Assembly (NCBI GenBank): GCA_018806915.1
Contig: JAGKQI010000040.1
Coordinates: 1,302,001 to 1,366,000 of the forward strand
DNA length: 64,000 bases
From: Phytophthora colocasiae
Lineage: Eukaryota; Oomycota; Peronosporomycetes; Peronosporales; Peronosporaceae
Direction of reading: 5' to 3'
The translations under genes and the position numbers were made by a program. Below the pieces are notes generated by a model, which saw only the letters and a list, made by a program, of their open reading frames with translations, had not been told where the DNA came from and did not search any database. Shown in pieces: positions 46,218 through 59,800 of the stretch. Positions within the stretch are counted from its first letter, which is position 1; the number at the start of each line of letters is the position of its first letter.

Positions 46218-48515
46218 TTACAGATCGTAGTGTGTGAAGTCCGAGGCATTGGCCCCTCCGTCTATCGAGATGACAGCACCAGCGATGTTCATGGACCTGT
46301 TCCGACGCATGGGGTTGGCAACTGGGCTACCCATCGTGTTTACCAATTCTCCATCATCAAGACTGGCGTGTCGAGAACGTTTCCCTTCGCTGGTTGGTGG
46401 TGAAGCGAATCCCCGTGGCGTAGGTGGCGATTGGTCCAGGTTGGACAAGTTCATGGAACTCGGGGAGGTGTAGAACGATGGTACACGGCCAATTGCCTTC
46501 CGCCCACTTCTTCTTTCGTCTTCAAGAGCTTGCTCACCACGCAGGTACCGCACTGCACGCTCCAAGGCAAACTCAACCCGACACATCGTACGAATTCGAG
46601 CAAGTGCTGGCCAACACGCTCGCTCTCCAGCTAACAGAATATCTGGAAACGTGTCGCGCGTAGGATTACTCAGTACTGTCCGCAGCAATTTCACGGCAGG
46701 AACCCGATCTGTAGGGCAGATCGTGATGTCACCTTCGTATTTCTGAGTGATCAAAGGAATGAATCCGATGTCGAGAAACTTCAGGACGGAAGTGTTCAAG
46801 CCGAACTCGGCAATGTTTTTGATATATGCCTTCATTTGCTTCTTCAAGAAGCTCATCAGACTACCAGTTTGCCCGCTCCCGAACGCCGAGTGGCCCGATA
46901 CGATCTTGTAGTGAATGTTGACTTGGCTAACAATGAAATGGTTGACGTTGAACAGCTCAGAAAGACGCTCCATAGGCAGGTCACACTCAACACTACCATC
47001 ACTCCACTTCAGTCCTTCGCGGTAGTAAGGGACGATGTTTCCATTCTCATCTTTGGCCAGTAACTCGACAGGTCGAAAGATATTTGGAATTGCACAGGAA
47101 GCCAAGGAAGCCGACCAAATAATTACATTCGGGGCTGTAAGATAGTTGAGTAACTGAGGATAATCGTCTGTACTCAACGGGGTCACAGTGACGTTGATGA
47201 TTCGACCCGTTCTGTCGTAGGCCTCTCGGAAAGTGTAGTCGCCCATGGCATTTCTCAAACAGTCACGAAGAGTCTTCGTATCCAGTACATATCGTTTGTC
47301 CAGGAACCGGTTGAGCAGAATGAATGCATCTCGTATGAACTCAAACCCACCCCTCGGAAGCAGTACTTGAGCTGGGGGCAAGAACGACGGCGTGTAATTC
47401 TCCCGGTCCTGTTCCGTAACGTTGGCTCCGAGGAAATTCAGATCCACTGTTTCTCCAGACAAGAACGCCAACACCTCATCATCATGACGAACAGCAATAG
47501 CTCCAGCTAAAATCGACCCCGCAGACGACCCAGCGATAACATTAGGCAGCAAATTGTTCTCCACAAGAGCCTTGATCACACCAGCGTGATAGAATCCATG
47601 TGCTCCACCTCCTGATAGCATCAGTGCAGACCGTCCAAAGGCATGTCGTGTTTCGCTAAAGAACGCCAACTTGTTGTCAATAGACAACTCTTCACTGTTT
47701 TCTTCATCTGTTCCTTTAGCACGCAATACAACATTCATTGACTGCACGATCGTGTCCAGATACTCATCAATCACGTGTTTGGTCCCCACTACCAACACAA
47801 TTCAGTCAGTAAGTGTCGAAGTCAGAAAAAAAGCAAAAGCTAACAAACCGTTGCTGATGGTGTAAAGCTTCGGGTTACCCAGTCCCCAGTGCTTCCTCAG
47901 GAGTCCAGCTCGTAACGAGAACATAAGTCCCATCACATCGTTCTCCAGCCTGAGTCTCTTATACATTTGCGTTTTGTTCATCACTCTCTCGTACTGAAAC
48001 AGTCCTGACGCCGGATCTTCTCGCCATTTATCCTTGCCCTCTAGCTTGTCCAGCTCTCCAGCAATAGACTGTCGTTCTTGAAGCGTCTTGACGTTCTCTA
48101 GCTGTTGTCGAAGTCTCAGCGTGCGTCGTCCACTAGAAGTGAGTTGAAGACACGCACTACCTAACACTCGTCTAGCAATCGACTGCAACTCGTAAATTAT
48201 GTGAAGCACAAAGGTCGCACACAGATAGCGAGTGAACACATCAGGCACCAAGACCACCCGCAGCGTCCTAAGCCAGAGCTCTACAAGTGTCATAGTCAAA
48301 TGGTGGAAAAAGGCGTGCTTCTCAGCTCCAGTACGGTACTTCAACTGCTGTATGACGCGCCACACGAGCTGCTCGTGCTTCTCCAGCCCCGTAGCGAAGA
48401 TCCAGAAACGCCCCCACAGATGCAACAGCGAGTGCGCGCGATCCCGTAGCTGTGACAGCGAGTCCTGACGCTGCATGACGGTCGTTGATCGACCTGTGGA
48501 CAGCGCGGCGCCCAT
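46218..48515 (-). CDS. Patatin-like triacylglycerol lipase (SDP1/Tgl4-type)
   Basis: Two exons, 47849-48515 and 46218-47788, joined in phase 1 across a 60-bp intron (GTTTGT...TACTGAC...GTAG), give 745 residues. Residues ~45-220 resemble the DUF3336 region found in front of plant and fungal TAG lipases (LRAGLLRKHWGLGNPKLY). The patatin domain follows: oxyanion loop SGGGAHG (~281-287), nucleophile elbow GSSAG with Ser311, and the dyad Asp in SDGS (Asp486). The C-terminal tail is Ser/Pro-rich. Such enzymes hydrolyse stored triacylglycerol or phospholipid on lipid droplets. For an oomycete this could mobilise lipid reserves for zoospores, which is inference. Both catalytic residues are intact. 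Confidence 0.92.
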
Positions 48516-48538
48516 TTTTAGTGTGTGCTCTTGCTGGC

Positions 48539-48554
48539 AGATTGAAGAATGAGG
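48539..48554 (-). promoter_or_regulatory. Oomycete initiator (Inr) of patatin-like gene
   Basis: On the minus strand CCTCATTCTTCAATCT matches GCTCATTYYNCAWTTT in almost every position. It lies 24-39 bp upstream of ATG 48515. Confidence 0.6.
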
Positions 48555-48695
48555 AAAGTAACAGCAACGTTTCCCCTAATTTGACCATCACTCTGATTTG
48601 CATAGTATTTTCAAATCAAAAGAAACTTCAACATCATGTCACTTCAGACTTTACTTCAGTTTTTGGCGTGACAATGTATGTGCAGGGCTACTGAC

Positions 48696-50606
48696 CTAGC
48701 AGTCAATGCCTGTAGCATGGCTGGGGATGTACTTCTCGGCCTTGAGCACCTCGTTGGCGATATCACGTAGCTGTTCGTCGTGCTTGACGGCTGCCTTGAT
48801 GTCGCCCAGCAGCGTCTGAATTTTGTTGGATGTTAGGTCGGCGTACAGCGTCGTCAATTTCTTTTCATGCTCAGCCGACTCGATACCAGCGTTCAGCGAG
48901 GCTGTCGCACGAGAGATCGTAGCGGTCATGGCAAAAAGCGCGATCGCAGAATCAGCGATTCTCTCAAGTTGCATCTGCTCGTCCACGATCTTCTTGCCGT
49001 GTTTGCGGAGCAGGTACTCCACTGCGTCGCCGAATTCAGCTGTGCGCTTCTGAAGAAGCTCGGCTGGGCCTTTGAGACTTGAGTGCACGCCTTCCAGCGG
49101 AGCAGGCGAAAATTTGCGCTGTAGGCGATCCGAAACTTCCTTTGCCGCACTCGATGGGTCTGACAGCGGGTTCTGCAGGAGCTTTCCCACGGCTGAAAGA
49201 CGTTCACCAGCAGTCTGCATAGGTAACAACAACAGCGTCAGCCAATGTTTACAGCAGAATTGACACTATCGGGTAGATAGTCAACGCACCTTAATTCCAC
49301 TCAGAGCGATGAGCATGCGGAGAATCTCGTTTGTGCCCTCGAAGATCGACAAAATGCGGCAGTCACGCATTAACCGCTCAAACGGCCACTCCTTCATGAA
49401 ACCAGTGCCACCCATGACTTGGATGCACTCGTTGATGCCTGTGAAAGCCACTTCTGATCCATAGACCTTGCTCATGGCCGCCTCAATCTCGCAAGAAGGG
49501 TCACCACGATCAATCATGCCCGTCGTCATGAACGCCATAGATTCGATAGCGTAGGCTTCTAGCGCCATGACGCCGAATTTTTTCTGGATGAGGCCGAAAT
49601 TCGCCAATGGAGCTCCAAACTGCCTGCGAGAGTTCGCGTGCTCTGCTGCCACTCCGAGCACGCGACGAAGCGAAGCTCCAGCGCAAGCACCAAGACCAAA
49701 TCTACCATTGTTCAGGATATTCATGGCAACCTTGAATCCTTCGCCAACACCAGCTTCTCCTCCCGCTTTCATGTCTGGGCCACCGCCGAGAACATTCTCA
49801 ATGGGCACTTTGCAGTTATCAAAGAACACTTGGCAAGTATTGGAACCACGGATACCAAGCTTGTCCTCTGGTGGGCCACTAGTCACACCTCCAAAGGCTC
49901 GCTCGACAATGAAAGCAGTGACCTTGTCCTTGCCGTTCACCTCCGTCTGTGCAAAAACCGTCATGATATCGGCCCACCCACCGTTGCTGATCCAGATCTT
50001 ACCTCCGTTCAGGATAAAATGTTTTCCGTCTTCCGACAACGTTGCTCGAGTCTTAATGGACCCTGCATCTGAACCACTGGAAGGCTCCGTGAGTGCAAAA
50101 GCTGCAATGTGCTCTCCCGTCGCCAATTTGGGCAGATATTTAGCTTTCTGCGCCTCGTTACCATTGAGTAGGATGCCTTTAAGTCCGATAGACTGATGCG
50201 CCATGACAGTAACGGCCAGACTGCCATCCGTGATCTCCTCACAGACACGAGCGTAGCCTGTGTTTGACAATCCCAAGCCTTCAAGCTCCTCTGGAATCTG
50301 CAGACCGAAAAGTCCAAGCTCCTTCATGTCGTTAAGAACCTGTGGCGGGATCTCCTTCGTCTCATCAATAGCACGCGAGTCCACAGAGCCGAAGAACTTG
50401 TTCACAGGGTCCACCAGCATCTGCAGCGTCTCCGTCTCACTGTCCGATAGTTTCGGGTACGGGAAGGCACGTGCTGAGTTGTTTACACCGAGAAATAATC
50501 CACGAGTATACGAAACATTAGCAGCAGCTTCTGCTGCAGTCTGAAGCGTGCGGACACCATACTGGAGCGCAATACGGTTGGGGCGGAACAGAGACAGCAT
50601 CACCAT
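48696..50606 (-). CDS. Very-long-chain-type acyl-CoA dehydrogenase, mitochondrial
   Basis: Two exons, 49290-50606 and 48696-49214, joined in phase 0 across a 75-bp intron (GTGCGT...TGCAG), give 611 residues. The first in-frame ATG after an upstream TTG-open stretch is at 50606; the N terminus ([20 protein letters not shown]) looks like a mitochondrial presequence. ACAD signatures: [88 protein letters not shown] and [10 protein letters not shown] with the catalytic-position Glu. The extra ~170-residue helical C-terminal domain after exon 2 is the feature of the VLCAD/ACAD9 class. It performs the first FAD-dependent step of fatty-acid beta-oxidation. ACADVL versus ACAD9 (complex I assembly) cannot be resolved by eye. 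Confidence 0.93.
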
Positions 50607-50825
50607 TAGACTTGGTCGACTGACGGCAGATTCGGATGTGAAAAGACACGTCCTGAAGATATTAATGACGTCGGGTTTTCGTATGGATTCGGACGTGAAA
50701 AGAGGAGTGATGGTCTTCAACTTCAACTTAATCCGGATATGTTTTTGTTGTGGTCCACATAAATATACCGGATAATTTTCTGACGATCACTCTTGAGATC
50801 ACACTCGCCACCAGGAAGCGGACCC

Positions 50826-53711
50826 ATGAGCGGCTTAGGACAACGTGTACGCAACACGTACGCGTCGGGCGCACCAGCCAACTATGTGCCTGGTCTTGGT
50901 CGTGGTGCTGTGGGCTTCACGACACGGTCGGATATCGGCCCAGCACGTGCGCCTATGGCACAGGACGGGACGCAGGATGCGCCGTTTCTCCCCCCTGCAG
51001 GACGCGGACGCGGAGTGGAGGTCCCAGGAAAACCAGGAAGTGGACCAGCCCCCAGTGCAGGCCGTGGATCAGGTACTGCTGGAATGGGAGGCTTTGGACG
51101 TGAAAAGGACGAGAATGAGGACTTTGGAGACTACAGCGAGACGAACTACGACGAGTTCTCGGGCTATTCGTCACGCGGACTGTTCCAGGACACACCATAC
51201 GATCAGGATGACAAGGAAGCCGACGACATCTACGAGCAGGTTGACGAACGTATGGACTCAAGACGCAAAAGACGCCGCGAGTTGAGACAACTGGAAGAGC
51301 TTAAGAAGGCGCGAAAGGAGATGCCGAAGATCAGCGACCAGTTTGCGGACCTTAAGAACTCGTTGAGTCAGATGTCGGACGCTGAATGGGAGATGATCCC
51401 CGATATTGGAGATTATTCTCTGAAATATAAGACGAACACGGCGCTACAGAAGAGGAACGAGATGTTCGCACCAGTGCCAGACAGTGTCTTAGGAGCAAAT
51501 GCAGGACAGTCTACTACTGTCAGTGGAACTGTTACACCAGCAGGTAACGGAATGGAGACGCCTAGTAATGGCATGACAAGCTCCTTGGCAGGGGCTAGAG
51601 GGGCTCAGTTATCGCACAAACTCGACAAGATGTCGGACTCCATCTCGGGCCAGACGGTGGTGGATCCTAAAGGTTACTTGACCGACTTGAATAGCTTGAA
51701 GCTGACAAGTGACGCTGAGATTGGTGACATCAAGAAGGCTCGACTTTTGCTCAGATCCGTGACGATGACGAATCCCAAGCATGGGCCGGGATGGATCGCA
51801 GCAGCGAGGCTGGAAGAAGTTGCAGGCAAGATTGTCCAGGCAAGGAAAATTATCGCTCAAGGTTGCGAGTCCTGCCCAACACAGGAGGATGTTTGGCTGG
51901 AAGCTGCAAGGCTACAGAATCCAGAGAACGCGAAGACAATTCTCGCTAAGGCTGTGCGTCATGTGCCTAAGTCCGTCAAGGTGTGGCTCCAGGCAGCGCA
52001 GCTTGAAAGTGACGACGAACTGAAGAAGTTAGTAATGCGACGAGCTCTCGAGTTTATCCCCAATTCGGTGAAACTGTGGAAGGCTCTGATCGAGCTGGAA
52101 GATGTCGATGGTGCGAGGATTCTCCTTGGCCGTGCTGTCGAGTGCGTGCCACAAGCTGTGGATCTGTGGTTGGCTTTGGCTCGACTAGAGACGTATGAGA
52201 ATGCGAAGAAAACGCTAAACAAAGCGCGTGCAGCAATTCCTGACTGAGCCATCAATTTGGATTACCGCTGCCAAACTGGAAGAAGCACAAGGCAAAAACT
52301 TGGACATGATCGATCGAATTATCCAGTTGGCTCTCAAGTCGCTTCAGAAACACCAGGTGGTGATGAACAGAGAGATGTGGTTGAAGGAAGCCGAAGCGTG
52401 TGAGCAGGCCGATGCACCATTAACATGTGCGGCAATTGTTCGTGCGAGCTTGGATGTGGGTGTCGACCCGAAGACAGGAAGCGCACCTGGATTGATGATG
52501 CTGAGAATAGTATTAGTCGTGGAGCATTACTGACTGCAAAAGCTATCTACGCAGCAGCTTTGAAGGTTTTCCCAGGCAAAAAGTCCATCTGGTTACGTGC
52601 CGTAGCATTGGAAAAGAGAGTTCAAGATGGAAGAAGTCCCGAACGTGTGGAACAATTGCTGCAAAAGGCTGTCACGTGCTGCCCCCACGCCGAGATTTTG
52701 TGGCTTATGGCTGCTAAGGAGGTGTGGACCAACGGCTCGGTGGAAAACGCTCGCTTGATCTTGAGCCAAGCATTCAGTGCTAACCCCAATAGCGAGGCGA
52801 TCTGGTTAGCTGCTGTAAAACTGGAATGGGAAAACGACCAAATTGACCGAGCACGGGCGTTGTTGGCTAAAGCACGCGCACAAGCTCCGTCGCCCCACGT
52901 TTGGATGAAGTCAGTGCTGCTCGAACGAGAATGTGCCGAGAATCGTAGGGACGAAGAATATCTTGTGCAGGAAGGCATCAAGTTGTACCCAGACTTCCCT
53001 AAGTTGTACATGATGGCGGGGCAGTTTTATGAGGCGTTGGATCCGCCCAACTATGAAAAGGCAAAAAAGATGTACCGTGAGGGTGTTCAGCACTGTCCGA
53101 AGTCAATTCCATTGTGGACTTTGTCGAGCCGATTGGAGGAGAAGATAAACGGTGTGACAAAAGCTCGTTCAGTGCTCGAATTGGCCCGCCTCAAAAACCC
53201 GAAGAACGATATGCTGTGGTTGGAGGCTGCTAGACTGGAAGCTCGATGGGACAACCCCAAGGGCCAGGAAATGCTGATGGCTAAAGCTTTACAGGAGTGT
53301 CCAGAGTCGGGTATCCTTTTGGCCGAATCCATTGATATTGCTCCTCGTGCGCAACAGAAGCGAGCATCGTTCACAGCTCTCAAGAAGAAAGACAATGATC
53401 CATTGGTGTGCTTGTCTGTTGCCAAACTCTTCTGGCAAGAGCGCAAGTACTCAAAGGCACGCAAGTGGCTGGAACGAACTATCCAACTTGACTCTGATTT
53501 CGGCGATGCGTGGGCTCACTACTATCTTTTTGAGTTGAAACATGGCTCCAAGGAAGCAGCTGAGAAGATTCTGAAGCGTGCTGTGACGTCCGACCCTCAC
53601 CATGGAGAAAAATGGACGGGCGTGTCCAAGCAGACGGAGAATCGTCGCAAGAAAGCTGAAGAGTTGGTGAAGCTGGTAAGTATCACGCTGCGGTTTGCTG
53701 AACAACCATAG
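50826..53711 (+). CDS. PRP6: Pre-mRNA splicing factor PRP6 (frame disrupted twice)
   Basis: ATG 50826 begins a PRP6 N terminus (ANYVPGLGRGAVGFTTRSDIGPAR) followed by the PRP1 domain and then tandem HAT repeats (AARLEEVAGKIVQARKII, ANPNSEAIWLAAVKLE, NPKNDMLWLEAARLE). The first frame hits TGA at 52245. The sequence then continues without loss of homologous order in the next frame from about 52,240 (TEPSIWITAAKLEEAQG). Near 52,465 it returns to the original frame (EDRKRTWIDDAEN). One extra base and one missing base about 225 bp apart therefore cancel. No intron fits either junction. Corrected length would be about 960 residues, normal for PRP6. PRP6 bridges U5 and U4/U6 in the tri-snRNP. The 3' end is uncertain: GTAAGT at 53677 could start a final short intron. 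Confidence 0.88.
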
Positions 53712-53819
53712 ATACGCGTCGTTCATCTCGGGTAAGAAAGAACCATTCCACAGTCGTACTCAACAAATGCATTGTTACAACTTACGCCTCTCAACCTGTA
53801 CAGCTTGACTTATGCTCCT

Positions 53820-56800
53820 TTAGGCCTCTTTTTTGACGAACGCTGCAACCTTACGAGCCATGCGCTCAATTTTATGCTTATTCCAGTACTCTTCCTCCTC
53901 GTCAATCGCTTCCTCGGCTCGGATCTGAGAGATAAACTCAGCAAGCTCGACACGTTGGTCTTCGGCAGCAATTCGACCCAGACGACCGCGATAAGCACGT
54001 TGTAACGTGATGGCTGCAGCATGATCGAGAGCCCTTTGAGCATCGATTTCTCGTCGTCGAAGCATCCACTTTGTCCCTGCGATTTTTCCGAGGTGGCCGC
54101 GATATACCCGCTGGATGTTGGTGGCAGCCTTCTTTTCCCTTGCGGCCTTACGGTTTTCATCCACCAGACGCTTCCTGTAGGCCGCCAGCTTTTGCTCGTG
54201 GAATTTCTGCTTGCGAGCTTGCCCGATTCGAGCTTTTTCGTCGTAGAAAGCGGCTTTCCGTGCTCGCAATTGTACGTTCTGTTTCTCTTTGTCCATGCGA
54301 CGACGTTCGGCACTTTTTGGAGGTTCCGCTGCCACACGTCGTTTTGCCGCAGAGACAGACCACACACTCTTCTGTTTCTTTAACAAGGACAAGCCGCGGA
54401 AGTACATGAGAGTCATGCAGAAGAGCCCGAACTTCAGTGCATTCTCCGTCTCGGTAAGTGACTTGTCCAATTCTGACCCCTTTTGAACAGCCTTCTTGGT
54501 TAAATTCACCTGGAATGCTTCTACCTCAATAGGTTTCCACTTATCTGATGGCAATCCTTGTGCGTTCAGGAGTTGCTCTTCGTGAATGTCTTGGCGGACT
54601 TGGAGAATACGACGATCCTGTTCAAAGCGACGGAGATCCTGCATGGTCAATGGGCCTTCACGTTTTAAACTGGGAACATATCCAAGCACTTGCCGCTCAG
54701 ACTCTCGTTCTCCGAAGATCCAGCCTTCCAGCATTGATTCAAGAACATCTTCAACCACTTCGTACGCGGTAAGGTGGGCTACCAAAATGTTGTGCTCGCG
54801 CTGAAGAGCCACCTGCACTTTGCTCTTGTGCTGAATTTGTCGGAATCCGTGTAGTGCTTGAGTCTCGAAGAACTCGTTTTTGGAGCGGAAGGTCTCGTGG
54901 AATTCCTCGTCAACGGCCTTCAAGCGCAAGTTCTTGTCCCAAATCTTTGCCTCCAGTGTTAGCTCATCAAACAAGTCGCTCTTACGTAACGTGATTGCTC
55001 GGTTCCCTGACTTCACTGCTGCCATGCAGACGTTCGAAGTAATCGTGAGATCCTGGCAATGTTTGACCCGTTCCAGCACTTCTTTGATGACATCTATGCG
55101 TTCTTGGATAGTCACGTGATTCCTCCAGGAAAGGCTTCCAAGCACAAGGATTCGTCCAGCAAGCGGTACATCCGCCTGGACCGAGTTCTTGCTCTCGCAG
55201 CATCAGTCGCTGTTCCTCAAGACTGTGCCCCTGAAGTGCGTTTTTGATCTCACGACGTTGTTTTTGTAGCGATTTCTGCTTCAAAGTCTTCCCACGTACT
55301 TTCGGACCTTGCTTGGACGCTTCTTTTACCTGGCGCCGAATTTCCACCTCGCGAGCAATTACTGCTTCCTCGTCGCTGTCAGAATCAGATACAACGTTTG
55401 CGTTGGTGTTGGGCGTCTCCTTGTTCACGAGGAAATTGGCAAGTTCGAAGTCTTCCTTTTCCTTGATCTGGGATATTAGCAAACGGTCTAAGTCCTTTCG
55501 AGCTCCAGTCGCAACACTTTCGTTGGAAACCGCTGTAAAGTTGAGTGGAGTACGTATGAGTCCATGAATTCATTGCGCGTATTGGCAATAGCACGTTGGA
55601 GTTCCTGAAAAACCAGACGACATCGAGCGTCCACGTCCATCTCGACGGCATCCGTTGATGCCTGTAAGAGCTGGCTTTGCTGTTGGACTTGCATAGCGTT
55701 GATGAAATTCAAGGAAAGCTGCGGATCATACTTGAGAAGCAAGGTGCGTCCTCGCAGCAAGTCGCTTGGCAATTTGTACAGTTCTTCTTCTGGAGTGTTG
55801 ATTGCCATGACAAGATCCTCTCTCGTAATTCTGGATGAGATTGTCACTTCTTCCAAACCTCCAGGCGTTGCACCAACGTCCGCGAGCTCTTTCGACAGTC
55901 GTTTGAAGTTCACCGGATAGTAAATTGGATTCAGCAGTTGGTCGTACAGGCGCCATTCACGCTCTTCCCTACTCAATTCTACAGACTTCTGGGCCCGCAG
56001 CAGTGTTACCATCGAGGTTGCGGAGCCGTTCGGGTTTGCTCTGTGCTTGGTGTTTCCTCCATTGTCATCTCGGAATTTCGTGAGAATTTTACGGATCAAG
56101 ATCTCCTTTCGCTCGAGCATATTCCACGGAGCTTTCATAATCCGCTCAACCTCCATTTGTGAAAGTGCTGCGAGTTGTTCCTCGTCTTTTGAGAGCTTGG
56201 GGTGCGTGCCATGGAGTCGAAGTTTCACCCCTGGAGCGTTTGTGTATCCTCCACCAGCTGCTCCGCCGTGTTTGTCATCTTCCCATCGATACATTCGAGG
56301 ATGTAGGATGCGATCCAAGAGCACCCACTCTCTCTCCTTCTTGTCCAAGGTATCCCGACCTTTCTTGTATTTCCGTCGAAGTCGTTCCGCGGGAGTCATC
56401 ATGGATGGCAATTTAGCCTTCATGGCGGACAGTTCGGCCCAACGCACCTTTGAAGATTTGGTACCGTTCTTGCTCTCGTAGTCGACATTGAGTTCTCTTG
56501 CGAGCTTGGCTGCTGCTGCATCACCATTTCCAAGTTCTCCAGATAACATTGCTGCAATATGTGGCAAGTTGGTGCGATACTCGGCAAGTAACTGTTCCAT
56601 CTTCTCGCAGTCTTCAAGTACGTCAACGTGAATCCTGGTGAGCTCTCGAAGACTCTGTTCGATGTCACGTACTTCTTCCTCACGCTTGGTGAATAGGAAA
56701 CAGCAGTGGGTAAATGTCTTGTTTACGGCTTGAATCGCGGTGTGTAAATCCCGACGCTCTTCATGACTCAAGAGTGGTTCAGCATTGTCGCGTTCCAGCT

Positions 56801-59800
56801 TCTGGTTATTTCTCAGTAGCTCAAGTTCTGCAGCGCGTGCTTGGTCTTTCGCAGCCGTTGCAAGTTGACGAGCTAACCTCTTTTTGCGTTCACTCAACTG
56901 GATTGTTAAGAAAACGTTTTGAAGCTCGTCCTGCTTATGAGGCAGAAGCTCTTGTTTCTTCAAGGCGTCAACGCGTTTTCTTCGGAGCATCTCATCTGCG
57001 AACAAAGCAGTCCGGGCACGCACCTCCAGTGAATAAGCGGTGAAAACTGGAGCTCCTACGACAATTTGATACGTTGCAACAGCACAGAGAGGAATTGAGA
57101 GCGGCTCGTGTCGAAGGACCAATTTGCCCATGCTATGAGGGGAGCACAGCGAGAGGTCTTCGGCGTAAAAGCACTTGCCAATTGGGATTGGAGCTTGAAA
57201 CTTTACTGGTAACGAATTTGAGTCAGTGGCTGGCAGCATGTACATCATGGCAGCAAGGCGTCCATTTTGATAGCCGACTGACTTGAAATGACCTTGGAAG
57301 ACTATGGAGACTGTGAGCGATAGTACCGCAATCCCTTCACTGTCGTTAGGCAGCTGGAAACTGTGTGTGGTGCTTTTGTGCGGAAAAATTTGGGTTTGCG
57401 GAACGTGGAGAAGAGTGAGACGTGGCATTTTGTCATCCAGTAGTGCTGTGCGAGCTCTGGGGCACCGATGCGCACGTGAAGGAGGAGAATCAGCGATTTT
57501 CTGAAGTATCGACAGCATTTCCTCGAGACTAGACGATAGAGTCGCACGTGGGGTGGCTACTGCATCGGGGGCTTCAAAGTCGTGATCCAACTGAGCGAAA
57601 AATTCTTCCCCGTCACCAAAGTGTATTTCCGCAGTAAATAATGTGCCTCCATTTCCTCGGGTGATTTGAAAAACGCGAAGGCAAGACAGTTACGAGCAGG
57701 AAGTTGCTTCAAGCGCTGAAGCTGATCAACCGTCAGCTTCTTGGCGCTATTTTGCTGGTAATCGGTGCTGTTCTGGATAATCTCTACCTCTTCTGGGGCT
57801 ACGTGTTTGTAGTAGTGGGCGAAATTCAAGAGGAAGTCCAGTGTGACCCAACGTTTCTCCTCCGGTGATCGGTCGACGTGTTTCTTCATTCTGACGCTCT
57901 CCTCAATGTCCTCGTGTGGCTTTGTGGTCTTGGACTTACAGTGTGACGAAGTTTCAACTTTGCTGCTGGTGTCAGCACCGAGGTCTTTAACTTCAGTTAT
58001 GCCATTCAACGTTCGTTGACTCTCCTCCAAGACAAAAGTTCGAGTGGCTACCTCCTCCAATGTGGCTTTACACTTTTCTAATGCCCGACGCGCTGCTTCT
58101 TCCTGCGTGTCCAATGCTTGAATCCGCTCGGAAAGTGTTCCGTCCTCAATCTCAAGCTCCCGGATGATGACAGTACGTTGAACACGCTGCATAGCTCCGA
58201 CAACACGCAAGTTTGTATCGAAGAAAGCTGTAGTGGCGGCTAGAGCGCGTTCACATTCCCCTCGCACTGCATCCTGTCGACGTTTGAGTTTGTCCCGAAG
58301 CTCAAAGAGTCCGTCACGTTTGATTTCGAGAGCCTCATTATCTTCCCGAAGTGACAACACTCGCTCGTTACCTATGTCTGCGCACACAGAGAGCTTGGCC
58401 AGTACCTCATCTCGAAAACGTTCGTTTCGCTGGATGATAACGCTCACACGTTGCAGGAACTGGTCTTTCCAGGCCAAATCCTTACGAATCAGTGCAGCAT
58501 CGCTTTGCAACCGTTCTAGTTCGTCCCGAGCTACATCCAAGTCTCGTCCAAGCGCTTGCATCTCGACCGGAGTGATAGGGACAATGCGGACAGTACCCAT
58601 GCCAGCTTTGGCGATCATACCGGTGCTTTGTGCCTTGGCTTGAATTCGTTCCAAGTTACGAACCTGCAGTTCTTTATCGGCGAGAGGTCCACATTGCAGT
58701 GTTTCCAACTCAAGACGTTTTTCGGCCGACTCGTTTATCTGAAGCGCCTTGATCGCGTAAAAGTGTGCTAAGTCAGTGGCTAGTACGCGTGCACCATTGG
58801 AGATATCGTCGAACCGCTCATAGACAGCAGGAGCATCCAGCCAATAGGCCTCCACTGGACTTGACACAAGCTCTTTCTGCTCAAATTCTCGTTGAGAAGC
58901 TTTAAGAGCTTCACGGTGCGCTTTTTGTTCCTGAAGACGAAGCGCTTGAATATCTACTTGGGACTCCCGTCGTATTTGCTCCTGACGTTCTGCCTCCAAT
59001 TCGCCCATTTGCCGAACTACCGCCCGATTGCGCTCGCTTCGTTCAAGATCATCGATGAGAATTTCCTCAACTTTTTTCGACAGAACATCTTCAAGTGTCA
59101 TGGTTTCGTTCTCCTGTATCCTCCGTGCGTTCTCAAGCTTCTTAATCTCCATTTGCTCGAAAAACTGTTGCTGAGACTCCCGTTCCCGCTTTTGAACGGA
59201 TCGTCGGACTTCAATAGCCCTCTTCTCTCGCTCTCGCTCGTCTTCTTCTCTGGCGTGACGTTTAGCTTCTATCTCTGCATGTTTGGCGTTCATTCGCTGT
59301 TTCTCGTGCTTCTGACGACGAGCAATTTCATCGTCATGGGCAAGAACCTGTTCGTAGCGCTCAAGAATTGTGTCGGTTGGGCCAGCTCCCTCAATTCCGC
59401 GGTCATAGAGCTCCTGCTGGATCCAGGGGAGTCCGCGCGTTGACAACTGCTCTGTCACTCGTTTGCGTAGATTTGGAGCAGGTTCCGAACACTGTACAAC
59501 AGTACTGTTATCGTGCTCCAAATTCCTGCCTTGGGTTAAATCGATGTTCGATTGCGAGGCTTGTTGCTGGACAGAAGTTAGTACTACGCTAGGTTTTGGA
59601 TCTCTAAGACCGCTGGATAACTCGCTCGCATTTACAGCTTGAGGATATGCCGTGGGGGCCATTGCAAGTTCTCGAAACAAGCCGGAGAAGAAGGAGCTTC
59701 GCTCTTGTATGAGCTCGTGTCCACCTTTGAGCCATGCAACGTGCAATCGCCGAGTGTTGGTGTTGGAACTATGGTCTGCCGATTCTTCGAGCTCTAAAGT

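Noticed and set aside
53677..53712. 36-bp GTAAGT...CATAG intron at the end of PRP6
   Set aside because: Shorter than every other intron here; possible but not strong enough to change the annotated end.
57650..57715. Alternative splice sites giving a 38- or 47-bp intron in the giant gene
   Set aside because: They would remove a segment that resembles the repeated W-containing unit (EEMEAHYLLRKY), so I left the junction unresolved.
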